64,000 nucleotides of DNA, taken from contig NZ_CP139368.1 of assembly GCF_034120055.1 (NCBI RefSeq), positions 2,480,001-2,544,000 on the forward strand. The letters are read 5' to 3'. The position numbers were made by a program, and so were the translations under genes. The notes under the pieces are model-generated. The model was not told where the DNA came from. It ran no database searches and was given only the letters and a program-made list of their open reading frames with translations. This document shows positions 48,767-56,539 of this stretch, piece after piece; the stretch's first letter is position 1; each line of letters opens with the position of its first letter. The stretch comes from Microbacterium rhizosphaerae (GTDB lineage Bacteria; Actinomycetota; Actinomycetes; Actinomycetales; Microbacteriaceae).

Positions 48767-49213
48767 TCAGCGAAAAGCGGTGCGGCTCGTCGCGGTCGCG
48801 CCGAGCTCCCAGCCCTGCGGCACGAACACCGTGAGGACGGGCGGGTGCCACGTGGATGCCACCGTCACGCGCGACGCCGCGCCGTCGGGACTCTCGGCGC
48901 CGACGAGGCGCACGCCGCGTCCGGCCTCGGCGAGCAGGGCGGATGCCTCGTGCCGGACGCCGGCGCTCGTGAGCTCCGCATGAGGCCCTGTCGCATCGAC
49001 GCGCAGGTGGAAGCCGTCCGCGCCGGCGAGGGCCGCGGCATCCGCGACCGCATCGAGCTCCTTCTGCGCGAGGTACAGCGACGTCGCGTCGACGCACACG
49101 AGGATCACCGCGAGCGCGAGCATCGCATATCCCAGAGTCAGCAGAAGGACGCTGCCGTCGTCGTCTCCGGCGTTGCGCCGTGCGCGCAGCCGTGTCGTCG
49201 CGGCCCGGATCAT
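48767..49213 (-). CDS. Tad-locus TadE/TadG-like protein (Rv3654c-type)
   Basis: A 148-residue protein with an N-terminal basic segment, a TM helix (VLLLTLGYAMLALAVILVCVDA) and AQKELDAVADAAALAGADG, the helix typical of actinobacterial Rv3654c-like pilus assembly proteins. The rest is a small beta-rich extracytoplasmic domain. ATG overlaps the previous gene's stop (ATGA); last gene of the Tad operon. Confidence 0.82.
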   Translation of the reverse strand: MIRAATTRLRARRNAGDDDGSVLLLTLGYAMLALAVILVCVDATSLYLAQKELDAVADAAALAGADGFHLRVDATGPHAELTSAGVRHEASALLAEAGRGVRLVGAESPDGAASRVTVASTWHPPVLTVFVPQGWELGATATSRTAFR

Positions 49214-49692
49214 CGGCCGACCCACGTGGTCGACACCTTCTGCACGGCGGTGGCCTCGACGGGGATGCCGGCGAGCCGGTCCAGTCCGAGAACGGGTGGA
49301 GCCAGCGGGAGCGTGACCCGTGTCGCGACGCGGACCCTCAGGAGCGCACCGGCCTCGGGGCAGGTCGCCCCTGTGGGGTCGCACGACATCGAGACGGTCA
49401 TCGCGCCCGGATCCATGCCGTACTCGCGCGCGACGGAGGCCGCGATCCGGTCTGCGCGCACGCGCGCCTCGGACACGTCGGTCGCCGTCGCGACGGCGCG
49501 GGCGATGTGCCGGGCTCCTGACTCGACGGCGAGCGCCTGACCCTGAATCTGTCCCAGGGCGACGACGAGGTAGACGAGCGGGACGAGCATCAGCAGACCG
49601 ACGAAGATGAACTCGAGCGCTGCGGAGCCCCGGTCATCCACCCTGCCGGGGTCGACATCGCCGTGCTCAGCCGAATGACTCTGCCGGAGCAT
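49210..49692 (-). CDS. TadE-family pseudopilin-like protein
   Basis: A 160-residue protein with a polar leader, then DRGSAALEFIFVGLLMLVPLVYLVVALGQIQGQALAVESGAR (cited by GSAALEFIFVG), the TadE N-terminal hydrophobic segment with Glu at position +5. A cysteine-containing C-terminal domain (SCDPTGATCPEAG) follows. GGAGG lies nine bases before the ATG. Part of the Flp pilus minor subunits. Confidence 0.85.
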   Translation of the reverse strand: MLRQSHSAEHGDVDPGRVDDRGSAALEFIFVGLLMLVPLVYLVVALGQIQGQALAVESGARHIARAVATATDVSEARVRADRIAASVAREYGMDPGAMTVSMSCDPTGATCPEAGALLRVRVATRVTLPLAPPVLGLDRLAGIPVEATAVQKVSTTWVGR

Positions 49693-50125
49693 GGGCGGTC
49701 ACCTCCATCGTGCGGGGAATGCCGAGGAGTCCCGCCAGCGGCAGCGGCGCGCGGACCGTCACGACGATGCTCGGACCTCCGAGGTCGGGACTCTCGCGGA
49801 CGTCGATGTCCTCGGCGTAGGTCGAGCCGATCGCACGTGTCACGATCTCGCGTGTGCGCTCCACGCCGTCCGCGAGGGAGGTGTCTGCGAGCGCGGCCCG
49901 ATAGGCGCCGTCCACCGCGGCGTCATGCACGACGTTCCGCACATACACGGCGAGTCCGAGCTGAAGGACTGCGAGCGTGAGCACCGTGAGCAGCGAGCCG
50001 ACCAGGACGAACTCGACCGGGCTGGACCCGCCGTCGTCGGCGAGCACGCCTCGAGCCCGACTCGACATGCCCGCGCGAGCGCGCATCGCGACGCGCCCGA
50101 GGCCATGAGGACGAGGCGGCGTCAC
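49667..50125 (-). CDS. TadE-family pseudopilin-like protein
   Basis: A 152-residue protein. DDGGSSPVEFVLVGSLLTVLTLAVLQLG is the TadE signature TM (core GGSSPVEFVLVG), followed by VRNVVHDAAVDGAYRAALAD and a beta-rich C-terminus. GTG 50125 overlaps the flp stop (GTGA). It overlaps the next gene by 26 bases. Twin TadE genes are usual in actinobacterial Tad loci. Confidence 0.85.
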   Translation of the reverse strand: MTPPRPHGLGRVAMRARAGMSSRARGVLADDGGSSPVEFVLVGSLLTVLTLAVLQLGLAVYVRNVVHDAAVDGAYRAALADTSLADGVERTREIVTRAIGSTYAEDIDVRESPDLGGPSIVVTVRAPLPLAGLLGIPRTMEVTAHAPAESFG

Positions 50126-50313
50126 ATCCCCGAGACCCGCGCGATGGCCTGCTCGAACAGCTGGGAGAGCGCGGGGCCCGCGAGCGTCCAGATCGCGAGC
50201 ACCAGAGCCGCGGTCATCAGCGTGACGAGCACCCAGCCGGGGACGTCACCCCGTTCGTCGTCGTGGAGGTCGCGCAGCGCTACCCGCATGCGCGTGAGGG
50301 TTGCTGTGAACAT
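50122..50313 (-). CDS. Flp pilin-like small protein (DUF4244-type)
   Basis: A 63-residue protein with a charged leader (HDDERGDVPGW) and a single long hydrophobic helix (VLVTLMTAALVLAIWTLAGPALSQLFEQAI). The size and position between tadC and tadE mark it as the Flp/DUF4244 pilin. GAAAGGA precedes the ATG. The processing site is probably at the Gly before the hydrophobic stretch. Confidence 0.78.
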   Translation of the reverse strand: MFTATLTRMRVALRDLHDDERGDVPGWVLVTLMTAALVLAIWTLAGPALSQLFEQAIARVSGM

Positions 50314-50328
50314 CTCTGTCCTTTCGGG

Positions 50329-51261
50329 TCAGCCGATTCCGAGTCGGAGCATGAAGATCCCCGGATACACCGCGAAGACGACGCTCAGGGGAAGGATGAG
50401 GAAGACGAGCGGAATGAGCATGAAGACCTCGCGCTTGCCCGCCTGTTCGATGAGTCCCCGCTTGGCATCCTCGCGCGCGTCGATGGCCTGACTCTGGAGG
50501 ACCCCCGCGAGCGGCGCCCCGCGTTCGAGCGCCGCGATGACCTGATCGAGGCTCCGCGTGAGCGCGGGAACGTCGAGCCGTGCCGCGAGCGCCGCGAGGG
50601 CGTCGGCGAGACTCGAACCGGTGCCGACGGCGAGCACGGTGGTGCGCAGCTCTGCCGTCAGCTCGCCGGCGCCGATGTCGCCGACGCGCCGCAGCGCGTC
50701 GAGCACCCCCTCCCCGGCGGACAGGCACAGCGCGAGGAAGTCCAGCACGGTGGGCAGCTCGTCCTGGATGCGCGCGATCCGCGTGCGCGCAGCGTGCGAC
50801 AGGTGCGCGTCGCAGAGCAGCACGCCGACGGCGGCGAGCACCGGAGCGAGGAGCACGGCCGCGGGTGCCGCACGGCCCGCGACGGCGAGCCCGACGGCGG
50901 CGAGCGCACCGGCGAGCAGACCGGCCAGCGCCCAGGCGAGCTGGCGGCCGCGGAAGGCGGCGGCATCCATCGACGACCCCGCCTGCCGCAGTCGCCGCTC
51001 CACCGCCTCGCTGCCGCCCAGCAGCGAGCCCGCCCGCGCGAGCAGGGCGCGCCACAGCTCGAGGACGCCGGCCGAGGACGGGAGCGCGATGAGCGATGTG
51101 CCGACCGGATCGGTCACGTCCCGGATGTACGGCGCTATGCGGCGCGACAGGCTCGGCGCGCCCCACCGCGGGACGACGGTCAGCACGCACCACACGCCGA
51201 GGCCGAGCGCGGTGCCCAGCACGACCGCGATGGCCGCCTCGTTCGGCAGGAACCCGGTCAT
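50329..51261 (-). CDS. tadC: Tad pilus assembly inner-membrane protein TadC
   Basis: A 310-residue T2SSF/GspF-family protein with an N-terminal TM, a cytoplasmic helical domain with DELPTVLDFLALCLSAGEGVLDALRRV, and C-terminal TMs (MLIPLVFLILPLSVVFAVYPGIFML). It acts with TadB and the TadA ATPase in pilus extrusion. Overlaps tadB by four bases. Confidence 0.87.
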   Translation of the reverse strand: MTGFLPNEAAIAVVLGTALGLGVWCVLTVVPRWGAPSLSRRIAPYIRDVTDPVGTSLIALPSSAGVLELWRALLARAGSLLGGSEAVERRLRQAGSSMDAAAFRGRQLAWALAGLLAGALAAVGLAVAGRAAPAAVLLAPVLAAVGVLLCDAHLSHAARTRIARIQDELPTVLDFLALCLSAGEGVLDALRRVGDIGAGELTAELRTTVLAVGTGSSLADALAALAARLDVPALTRSLDQVIAALERGAPLAGVLQSQAIDAREDAKRGLIEQAGKREVFMLIPLVFLILPLSVVFAVYPGIFMLRLGIG

Positions 51262-52124
51262 CCGAACCACCGCCGCGGCTCCGGGAGGCGCCCGATGCGG
51301 AGCATCAGCCGGTAGGCGACGAACGAGGTCAGGGCCCCCGCGATGATGAGCGCGACACCCTCCGGGGTCGCATACGCCCTGGCGCCCTCGGGGCGCAGCA
51401 CGAGCAGACCGAGGATGACCCATGGCGCGATGACGCCGAGCATGGCGGCCCCGCGGATCCACGATTGCCGCGACTCGACCTCGGCGCGCAGGGCCGCGTC
51501 CGCCCGAACCGACGCCGAGAGCGCCCGCAGCACCGGGACGAGTTCCGTTCCGCCCACCTGCCGCGCCATGCGCAGGGTCTCGACGATCCGGTCGCCCACA
51601 GGATCGGCCAACTGGTCCTTCAACCGTCGTGCGCTCGAGTCGAAGTGCCCGGACGCGGCCAGATCGCGCGCGAAGCCCGCGAACGCCGGCCGCAGCGCTT
51701 CGGGTGCCGACGTGGACAGCGAGGCCACCGCATCCGGCAGCGACATACCTGCACGCACCGAGGCGATCACCAGGTCGCAGACATCGGGCCACAGCGTCCG
51801 GCGCCCGCGCATGCGCGCGGCGCGACGACCGCGGAGGTAGGCGATCGGAGCCGCGCCGCCGACGATCCCGCCCAGAAGCGCAAGGATCGGCAGTCCCGTG
51901 ACGAGCCACGCGACGGCGGCGGCGAGCCCGCTCGCCACGGCGCAGGAGCCGATGAACCCCGCGCTCGTCAGGCGCGGGAGCCCTGCAGCGGCGGCGAGCC
52001 GCTCGAGCGCGCCGGTGTGCTCAGCGCCTTCCGCCGCGGCGTCCTCGTCGTGTGCGGGCCACAGCCACGGCGACAGCATGAGGAGGATGCCGGCGGCCAG
52101 CGCGGCTCCCCACACCAGCGTCAC
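51258..52124 (-). CDS. tadB: Tad pilus assembly inner-membrane protein TadB
   Basis: A 288-residue T2SSF-family protein: paired N-terminal TMs, LWPDVCDLVIASVRAGMSLPDAVASLS in the cytoplasmic domain, VGDRIVETLRMARQVGGTELVPVLRALS, and C-terminal TMs. GTG 52124 overlaps the tadA fragment's stop (GTGA). The much longer upstream reading belongs to an out-of-frame shadow. Confidence 0.87.
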   Translation of the reverse strand: MTLVWGAALAAGILLMLSPWLWPAHDEDAAAEGAEHTGALERLAAAAGLPRLTSAGFIGSCAVASGLAAAVAWLVTGLPILALLGGIVGGAAPIAYLRGRRAARMRGRRTLWPDVCDLVIASVRAGMSLPDAVASLSTSAPEALRPAFAGFARDLAASGHFDSSARRLKDQLADPVGDRIVETLRMARQVGGTELVPVLRALSASVRADAALRAEVESRQSWIRGAAMLGVIAPWVILGLLVLRPEGARAYATPEGVALIIAGALTSFVAYRLMLRIGRLPEPRRWFG

Positions 52125-52648
52125 GCGGCGGCCTCGAACAGCGTGCGCGCCGCCACGGCGGAGCCGTCCACCCCGGTCGGCTCGACGATCTCCGCGACGC
52201 GACGCCGGCCCGCCGCATCCCGCTCGCAGTGTGCGACGAGATGGACGCCCATGGCGACGGCCGGGAGCACGAAACCCGCGTCGATGTTGCGGCCGGCCAG
52301 GAGCGGCAGGGCGGCGAGCTTGGCAAGCGCCTCGCGGGCTGAGCTGGCGTGTATCGTCGCGGTGCCGGGGACGCCGGTGTTGAGGGCCAGCAGCAGATCG
52401 AGCGCTTCGGCATCGCGGACCTCGCCGACGACGAGGCGATCCGGCCGCATGCGCAGCGCCTCCTTCACGAGCCGCCGAAGGGTCACCTCGCCCGTTCCCT
52501 CGAGAGACGGCTGGCGACCCTGCATCGCCACGAGGTCCGGCGCGTCCACCGCGAGCTCGAAGGTCTCCTCGACCGTCACGATGCGGTGCCAGGCGGGCGC
52601 GGCGGCCACGAGCGCGCCGAGCAGGGTCGTCTTGCCCGCGTGGGTCGC
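52121..52648 (-). pseudogene. tadA: tadA 3' fragment (secretion ATPase, C-terminal half)
   Basis: About 176 codons from ATHAGKTTLLGALVAAAPAW through the Asp-box VTVEETFEL, Walker B region MRPDRLVVGEVRDAEALDL, and the His-box GTATIHASSA. The first codons of Walker A and everything before are missing; they lie 10.8 kb away at 63461-64000. The break is the attL junction of the integrative element, so this half cannot make an active ATPase. tadB and later genes remain intact behind it. Confidence 0.92.
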
Positions 52649-52665
52649 ACACTGTCACCAATAGG
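52625..52665. other. attL: attL junction of the integrative element
   Basis: tadA sequence (minus-strand reading ATHAGKTT) stops matching at about 52641-52648. Aligned with the right junction, only dinucleotides TG, GT or GC are shared in register, consistent with the two-base core of a large serine recombinase. The core cannot be fixed further by eye. Confidence 0.7.
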
Positions 52666-52681
52666 TATGTTGGCGTACACT
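52652..52681 (+). promoter_or_regulatory. Integrase promoter beside attL
   Basis: CTGTCA (52652-52657), an 18-base spacer and TACACT (52676-52681). The ATG at 52688 is seven bases on, predicting a leaderless integrase mRNA. The -35 begins within ten bases of the crossover. Confidence 0.6.
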
Positions 52682-52687
52682 GTCGGC

Positions 52688-54067
52688 ATGGCACCGAAGA
52701 CGCGGGACGCAGCGCTCTATCTGCGCATCAGCATGGACCGCAGGGGCGACGGGATGGCAGTCGACCGGCAGCGCGACCTCGCGACAAAGCTCGCGAAGGA
52801 GCGAGGGTGGAACCTGGTGGGCGAGTACGTCGACAACTCGATCAGCGCCAGTCGCATCAACGTCGTGCGACCTGCCTACAACCAGCTGGTGGCTGACTAC
52901 GAGGCGGGCAAGCTGGGGGCGATCATCGCCTACGACTTGGACCGGCTGACCCGCCAGCCGCGCCAGCTCGAGGACTGGATCGACGCCGCCGAGCACCGCG
53001 GACTGGCGATTGTCACCCTCAACGGCGAGGCCGACCTGACAACGGACGGGGGACGACTGTTCGCCCGGGTGCGCGTCGCGGTCGCGAAGGCCGAGACGGA
53101 ACGCAAGTCGCAGCGACAAAAGGATGCGAACGCTCAGCGCCGCGAGCGGGGCGAATTCCGCCAGACCTCGCGCCTATTCGGGTACACCGTCGCGGGCCAG
53201 ATCATCCCGGAGGAGGCGGCCGTGGTGCGCAACGTGTACGAGCGATTCGTCGCGGGCGAGTCGATCCGCTCGATTCAGCTCGACCTCGCGGCCCGTGGCA
53301 TCCAGTCGGTGCGTGGCTCCGTCATCTCACGGCCGGGCATGAACCGAATGCTGACGAACGCGCGCTACGCCGGTCGTATGACGTTCGATAGGCAGCAGAC
53401 CGGCCACCTAGGCACATGGGAAGCGATCCTGCCAGGTGCGCTATTCGACACGGCGCAGGGCATTATGACCGATCCCCGCCGCCTGTCGAAGCGGGAGGGC
53501 ACCGACAGAAAGCATGTCGGCAGCGGCCTGTACTTCTGCGAATGCGGCCGGCGCGTGCGGATGACGGGCGGCAAGAAGGGTCGAGATTGGTACGGGTACA
53601 CCTGCGCCAACGTCTGCTACACACGCTCGGGGCGTGACATCGATGAGTATGTTGAGGCAACCGTCGCGGCCTGGCTTGACCAGAACAAGGTGACGCCTCA
53701 TCAGGACGAGGCGGCGAATGAGGAAGCGACCGACCTCGCACGTCTCCGCGAACGTCTCGCGCAGGTGGAACGCGACTACGACGACGACTTGATCGACGCG
53801 CAGCGCTACAACATCAAGCGGGCCAAGATCATGGCGGAGCTGGATGCAGCGGGCCGCGCTCAGCAGCGCTCGCGCGCCAGCGCTGCACTGGCATCCCTCG
53901 ATTCGTCCAAGACGCCGTCTGATGCGTTCCTAGCTGCCCCGCTGGGCATCCGCGCGCAGATCGTGAACGAACACTTCACGGTGACGCTTAGAAGGCAGGG
54001 CAAGGGGCAGGGATCGCGAGGATTCCGGCCCGAGTCAGTCCAGGTCGAACGTAAGCGGGCCGCGTGA
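52688..54067 (+). CDS. int: Large serine recombinase (integrase)
   Basis: 459 residues. Resolvase catalytic domain with nucleophile Ser15 (ALYLRISMDRRGDGMAVDRQ), YDLDRLTRQPRQLEDWID and arginine-rich helix; recombinase domain (LFGYTVAGQIIPEEAAVVRNVYERF, cited by core RLFGYTV); zinc-ribbon cysteines in FCECGRRVRMTGG and YTCANVCYTR; and a coiled-coil (about 350-400). It probably catalysed insertion into the tadA Walker A codons. No excisionase-like recombination directionality factor was recognised. ATG 52667 is an alternative without better support. Confidence 0.95.
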   Translation: MAPKTRDAALYLRISMDRRGDGMAVDRQRDLATKLAKERGWNLVGEYVDNSISASRINVVRPAYNQLVADYEAGKLGAIIAYDLDRLTRQPRQLEDWIDAAEHRGLAIVTLNGEADLTTDGGRLFARVRVAVAKAETERKSQRQKDANAQRRERGEFRQTSRLFGYTVAGQIIPEEAAVVRNVYERFVAGESIRSIQLDLAARGIQSVRGSVISRPGMNRMLTNARYAGRMTFDRQQTGHLGTWEAILPGALFDTAQGIMTDPRRLSKREGTDRKHVGSGLYFCECGRRVRMTGGKKGRDWYGYTCANVCYTRSGRDIDEYVEATVAAWLDQNKVTPHQDEAANEEATDLARLRERLAQVERDYDDDLIDAQRYNIKRAKIMAELDAAGRAQQRSRASAALASLDSSKTPSDAFLAAPLGIRAQIVNEHFTVTLRRQGKGQGSRGFRPESVQVERKRAA

Positions 54068-54101
54068 TTCACCCTGCTGATCGCACCACTAGCAGTCGAA
54101 C

Positions 54102-54126
54102 GTGTCTAATAAGAATAGACGACACG
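54102..54126. promoter_or_regulatory. Imperfect dyad after int
   Basis: GTGTCTA ... TAGACGACAC around ATAAGAA is an imperfect inverted repeat in the 119-base gap between int and the next gene, just upstream of a TAGGCT -10-like hexamer (54175-54180). It could be a repressor operator or terminator. Confidence 0.3.
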
Positions 54127-54186
54127 CGACGCGCCGTATTCGAACAAATGCGCCCTTTCCATCATGCACGAGGATAGGCTGAAGGC

Positions 54187-54492
54187 ATGTCGCAAGTCGT
54201 CGTCAGATGCGGGGCCAACATCGGCAAGGGTCGCAAGTGCACCCGCGTCGTTGGCCGCATCTCGTCTGACAGCGTCCCGCTAGGGGATGGTGGCATCATC
54301 GTCAGCTGCCCGAAGCACGACGCGAGCTTTACGCCGGCTCACCTCGCCCACGCGATGCGCCGCCGTCTGAGCGCTGGCCACGAGAACATCCTCCCCAGCT
54401 CGACCGTTTACACGATCCCCGCGCAGACCATCGCGCGTCACGTCCACTGGGCGAACGCTCGGGGCTCTGACGTCGTGATCTTCGCCCGCTGA
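54187..54492 (+). CDS. Hypothetical protein of the element
   Basis: A 101-residue protein with paired cysteine/histidine residues (VVRCGANIGKGRKCTRVVG and VSCPKHDASF) that resemble a small zinc ribbon; a His-rich C-terminal region follows (TIARHVHWAN). Its ATG lies six bases after TAGGCT, so it has its own leaderless promoter. No family recognised. Confidence 0.65.
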   Translation: MSQVVVRCGANIGKGRKCTRVVGRISSDSVPLGDGGIIVSCPKHDASFTPAHLAHAMRRRLSAGHENILPSSTVYTIPAQTIARHVHWANARGSDVVIFAR

Positions 54493-54513
54493 AAAACCGA
54501 ACAACAACCCATT

Positions 54514-54529
54514 GGCCGATGAATCGGCC
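54514..54529 (+). terminator. Small hairpin after the 54187 gene
   Basis: GGCCGAT-GA-ATCGGCC, seven base pairs, 20 bases beyond the stop codon. It may be a weak terminator. Confidence 0.4.
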
Positions 54530-54546
54530 GTAGACCCTTCGCCCTG

Positions 54547-54574
54547 GGAAGCGCCATCCGAAAGGACGGCTTCC
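54547..54574 (+). promoter_or_regulatory. Hairpin presenting the ribosome-binding site
   Basis: GGAAGC (54547-54552) can pair with GCTTCC (54569-54574), leaving the AAAGGA Shine-Dalgarno (54561-54566) of the next gene in the loop. The pairing could modulate translation. Confidence 0.3.
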
Positions 54575-54576
54575 CC

Positions 54577-54798
54577 ATGGCATCCCAGTTTCTGCTGGTG
54601 GCTCGATCCCGAGCCGGCAACGCGGCGCGCTATGGCACCCCTGCTGAGCAGGAGCGCGCCCGCGCGGACCTAGCTGAAGCACGCATTGCCGACGCAATCG
54701 AGAAGGTCGTCAACTCCGCTCCCCCGCTTCGCCCGGAGCAGCGCGAGCGCCTGGCCTCCCTCCTCCGCACCGCCGCGCCGAACGCGAGCGCGGCATGA
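54577..54798 (+). CDS. Small hypothetical protein
   Basis: A 73-residue helical protein (ERARADLAEARIADAIEKVV) ending in a segment LRPEQRERLASLLRTAAP that resembles the C-terminus of the next 43-residue gene. AAAGGA lies upstream of the ATG. Starts a tightly packed cluster with ATGA overlaps running to 56979. Function unknown. Confidence 0.65.
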   Translation: MASQFLLVARSRAGNAARYGTPAEQERARADLAEARIADAIEKVVNSAPPLRPEQRERLASLLRTAAPNASAA

Positions 54799-54926
54799 AC
54801 GCCGCCATCCAAGAGGCGGCGCACCAGCTCGCGGCGACTCTCGCGCCGCCGAACGAGGCCGAGCGCCAGCGCCTGGGTGAACTCCTCCGCGCCAGCCTCC
54901 CACCGCACACGGCGAGGGCAGCATGA
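54795..54926 (+). CDS. 43-residue hypothetical protein
   Basis: A short gene: MNAAIQEAAHQLAATLAPPN then EAERQRLGELLRASLPP. Its ATG overlaps the previous stop and its TGA overlaps the next ATG, both as ATGA, so it is part of the operon despite its size. The helix RQRLGELLRASLP echoes RERLASLLRTAAP of the preceding protein; the two may be diverged duplicates. Confidence 0.6.
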   Translation: MNAAIQEAAHQLAATLAPPNEAERQRLGELLRASLPPHTARAA

Positions 54927-55885
54927 GCCGACCACTGGAGGACTGGAGCTACAGCGACGACTTCGACGCGCTCGAACTCAGCGCGCCCGATCGCGCCGTG
55001 GCTCGCTACCTGTGCTGGCGTATCTCCAGCTCGACGGGCTGGTGGTACGAGTCCGCCGAAAGCATCGCCAGCAAGGTGGGATGCAGCTCGCGCACGGTCC
55101 GCCGCGCCCTCGACGCGCTCGAGCAAGTTGGCGGCATGGAGCGTCGTCGGCGGCGAAATGAGAACGGCTATCTGCACGACTACATCGTGGCCTTCCCATC
55201 GATCCACGAGCCCAACGGCGAGGAATGGGCGGCAGCGGCCCCCGTAGAGCATCTGGACTCTCAGTCCAGGCCAAAGGTCGAAGCATCTGGACTCTCAGTC
55301 CAGGCATCTGGACTCACAGACCAGGCATCTGGACTGAGTGGCCGCGCAGTCAAGAGGAAGAACGAGGGAAGAAACGAAGGGGAAGAACGAGGGGACGACG
55401 CTGACGTGTTCCCCATCGGCGAAACAGGTGTGGAAACCTTCTCGTCGGAAGTCGCTAACGCGACTCCGCGACGTGACGACGTGGAGCGCCTGCTCGACAT
55501 CCTCGACGCGGAGATAGTCCGCAACGGCTCGAAGGCCCCGAGGCGCAACAAGGCCAACCGCGACGCCATGCGCCTGATGATCGACCGCGACGGCCGCACG
55601 CCGGGGCAGATCGCGCGCGCGATCTACTGGTGCCAGCACGACGACTTCTGGCGCGCCAACATCCTCTCCGCCGTCAAGCTCCGCGAGAAGTATGACCAGC
55701 TCCGGCTCGACGCCGCCCGCAAGCAACAGCCGCAGTCCAGCCGCAAGGGGCAGCGCCAGGAGCGGAACCTCGATGTCGTCGCGGAGCTGGCTAACATCCA
55801 GCGCGCGCGAGAGCGCGGGCTGGAGGCGGCTCACGCCGCGGCGCACTGGACTCCGTCAGTCGCTGCCGAGCAGGAGGCAATCTGA
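54923..55885 (+). CDS. Helix-turn-helix replication initiator-like protein
   Basis: 320 residues. The N-terminal winged helix (about 18-85) has YLCWRISSSTGWWYESAESI and SKVGCSSRTVRRALDALEQVGGMERR, like phage O-type/HTH_36 replication proteins. A low-complexity centre (about 110-150) encodes three ASGL(S/T)xx repeats, whose DNA is an iteron-like array. The C-terminal third (RRDDVERLLDILDAEI; FWRANILSAVKLREKYDQL) resembles the helical region of phage replication/primosome proteins. I infer that it starts replication at the internal repeats. A transcriptional regulator is the alternative. Confidence 0.72.
   Translation: MSRPLEDWSYSDDFDALELSAPDRAVARYLCWRISSSTGWWYESAESIASKVGCSSRTVRRALDALEQVGGMERRRRRNENGYLHDYIVAFPSIHEPNGEEWAAAAPVEHLDSQSRPKVEASGLSVQASGLTDQASGLSGRAVKRKNEGRNEGEERGDDADVFPIGETGVETFSSEVANATPRRDDVERLLDILDAEIVRNGSKAPRRNKANRDAMRLMIDRDGRTPGQIARAIYWCQHDDFWRANILSAVKLREKYDQLRLDAARKQQPQSSRKGQRQERNLDVVAELANIQRARERGLEAAHAAAHWTPSVAAEQEAI
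55249..55341 (+). repeat. Iteron-like repeats inside the initiator gene (candidate origin)
   Basis: Units beginning gcatctggact occur at 55249, 55283, 55304 and 55325 (the last partial). The first two contain the perfect dyad CTGGACT-CTC-AGTCCAG; the third has CTGGACT-CAC-AGACCAG. Spacings are 34, 21 and 21 bases. Two-turn spacing in phase and position inside the initiator gene suggest a phage-type replication origin. Confidence 0.7.
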
Positions 55886-56109
55886 TGGACGAGCGCATCG
55901 ACAACATCATCACCGCGGTCTATGACCTCGGGGACGGCACCAGGGTCGCAGAGGGTATTGACCCGAACGGCGAAGCTGTGTTCGCCGTCCTCGGCGATCC
56001 GAACGGCGAGGACGGGTGCGCCTGCGCGCAGCACGCGCGGCACGAGCAGATCGGCAAGTTGCCGGCCGACATCCTCGCCCGCATCCACACGGGAGGGGCA
56101 CGCCGATGA
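55885..56109 (+). CDS. Small hypothetical protein
   Basis: A 74-residue acidic protein (DERIDNIITAVYDLGDGTRVAEGI) with a C-terminal CACAQHARHEQ segment that could bind metal. Its ATG overlaps the preceding stop by one base. No family recognised. Confidence 0.6.
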   Translation: MDERIDNIITAVYDLGDGTRVAEGIDPNGEAVFAVLGDPNGEDGCACAQHARHEQIGKLPADILARIHTGGARR

Positions 56110-56315
56110 CCAGCAGCGCATGGGATGAGTTGGGCGGCCGTCTTCAGCCGCTCACGTACTGGATGACCTGTATCGAGTGCGGCGAAGAGGTCGAGTTGCC
56201 CAACGGCCGGCCGCGTGTCTCGCTCTGCCCACGCTGCACGCTCCGTCGCGCCGCACGCGCCGAGAACGCTCGACGCGCCGCCGCGAACCGTTCACGGGAG
56301 GCGCGGGCGAGATGA
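56106..56315 (+). CDS. Small zinc-ribbon-like protein
   Basis: 69 residues with MTCIECGEEVELPNGRPRVS and LCPRCTLRR, a CxxC...CxxC arrangement typical of a four-cysteine zinc ribbon, followed by an Arg/Ala-rich tail. Start ATG 56106 forms an ATGA overlap with the previous gene. Possibly DNA- or RNA-binding. Confidence 0.65.
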   Translation: MTSSAWDELGGRLQPLTYWMTCIECGEEVELPNGRPRVSLCPRCTLRRAARAENARRAAANRSREARAR

Positions 56316-56539
56316 CCGAGCAGCTGCACACGATCACGCGCGGCCGGATCGCAATGACCCAGTGGCCCGGCGGACTCCGCGCCCACTACGGCCAGCAGCA
56401 GCGCGAGACGCATTACACGGCCACGTGCACGTGCGGATGGACAGCGGAGTCCAGCGTCTCGATGGTCGTGGTGCATCTATGCGAAGACCACACAGCCAAG
56501 ACCGGCCACGAGGCCGAATCGATGAAAGGAAGATCATGA
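56312..56539 (+). CDS. Small Cys/His-motif protein
   Basis: 75 residues. TATCTCGWTAESSVSMVVVH and CEDHTAKTGHE together give a CxCGW...H...H...TGH pattern common in small actinophage proteins that probably bind zinc. ATGA overlaps at both ends tie it to the operon. Confidence 0.65.
   Translation: MTEQLHTITRGRIAMTQWPGGLRAHYGQQQRETHYTATCTCGWTAESSVSMVVVHLCEDHTAKTGHEAESMKGRS

Noticed and set aside
55249..55341. Repeats resembling a small CRISPR array
   Set aside because: Only four units with irregular spacing and an open reading frame, with no cas genes; they fit iterons better.
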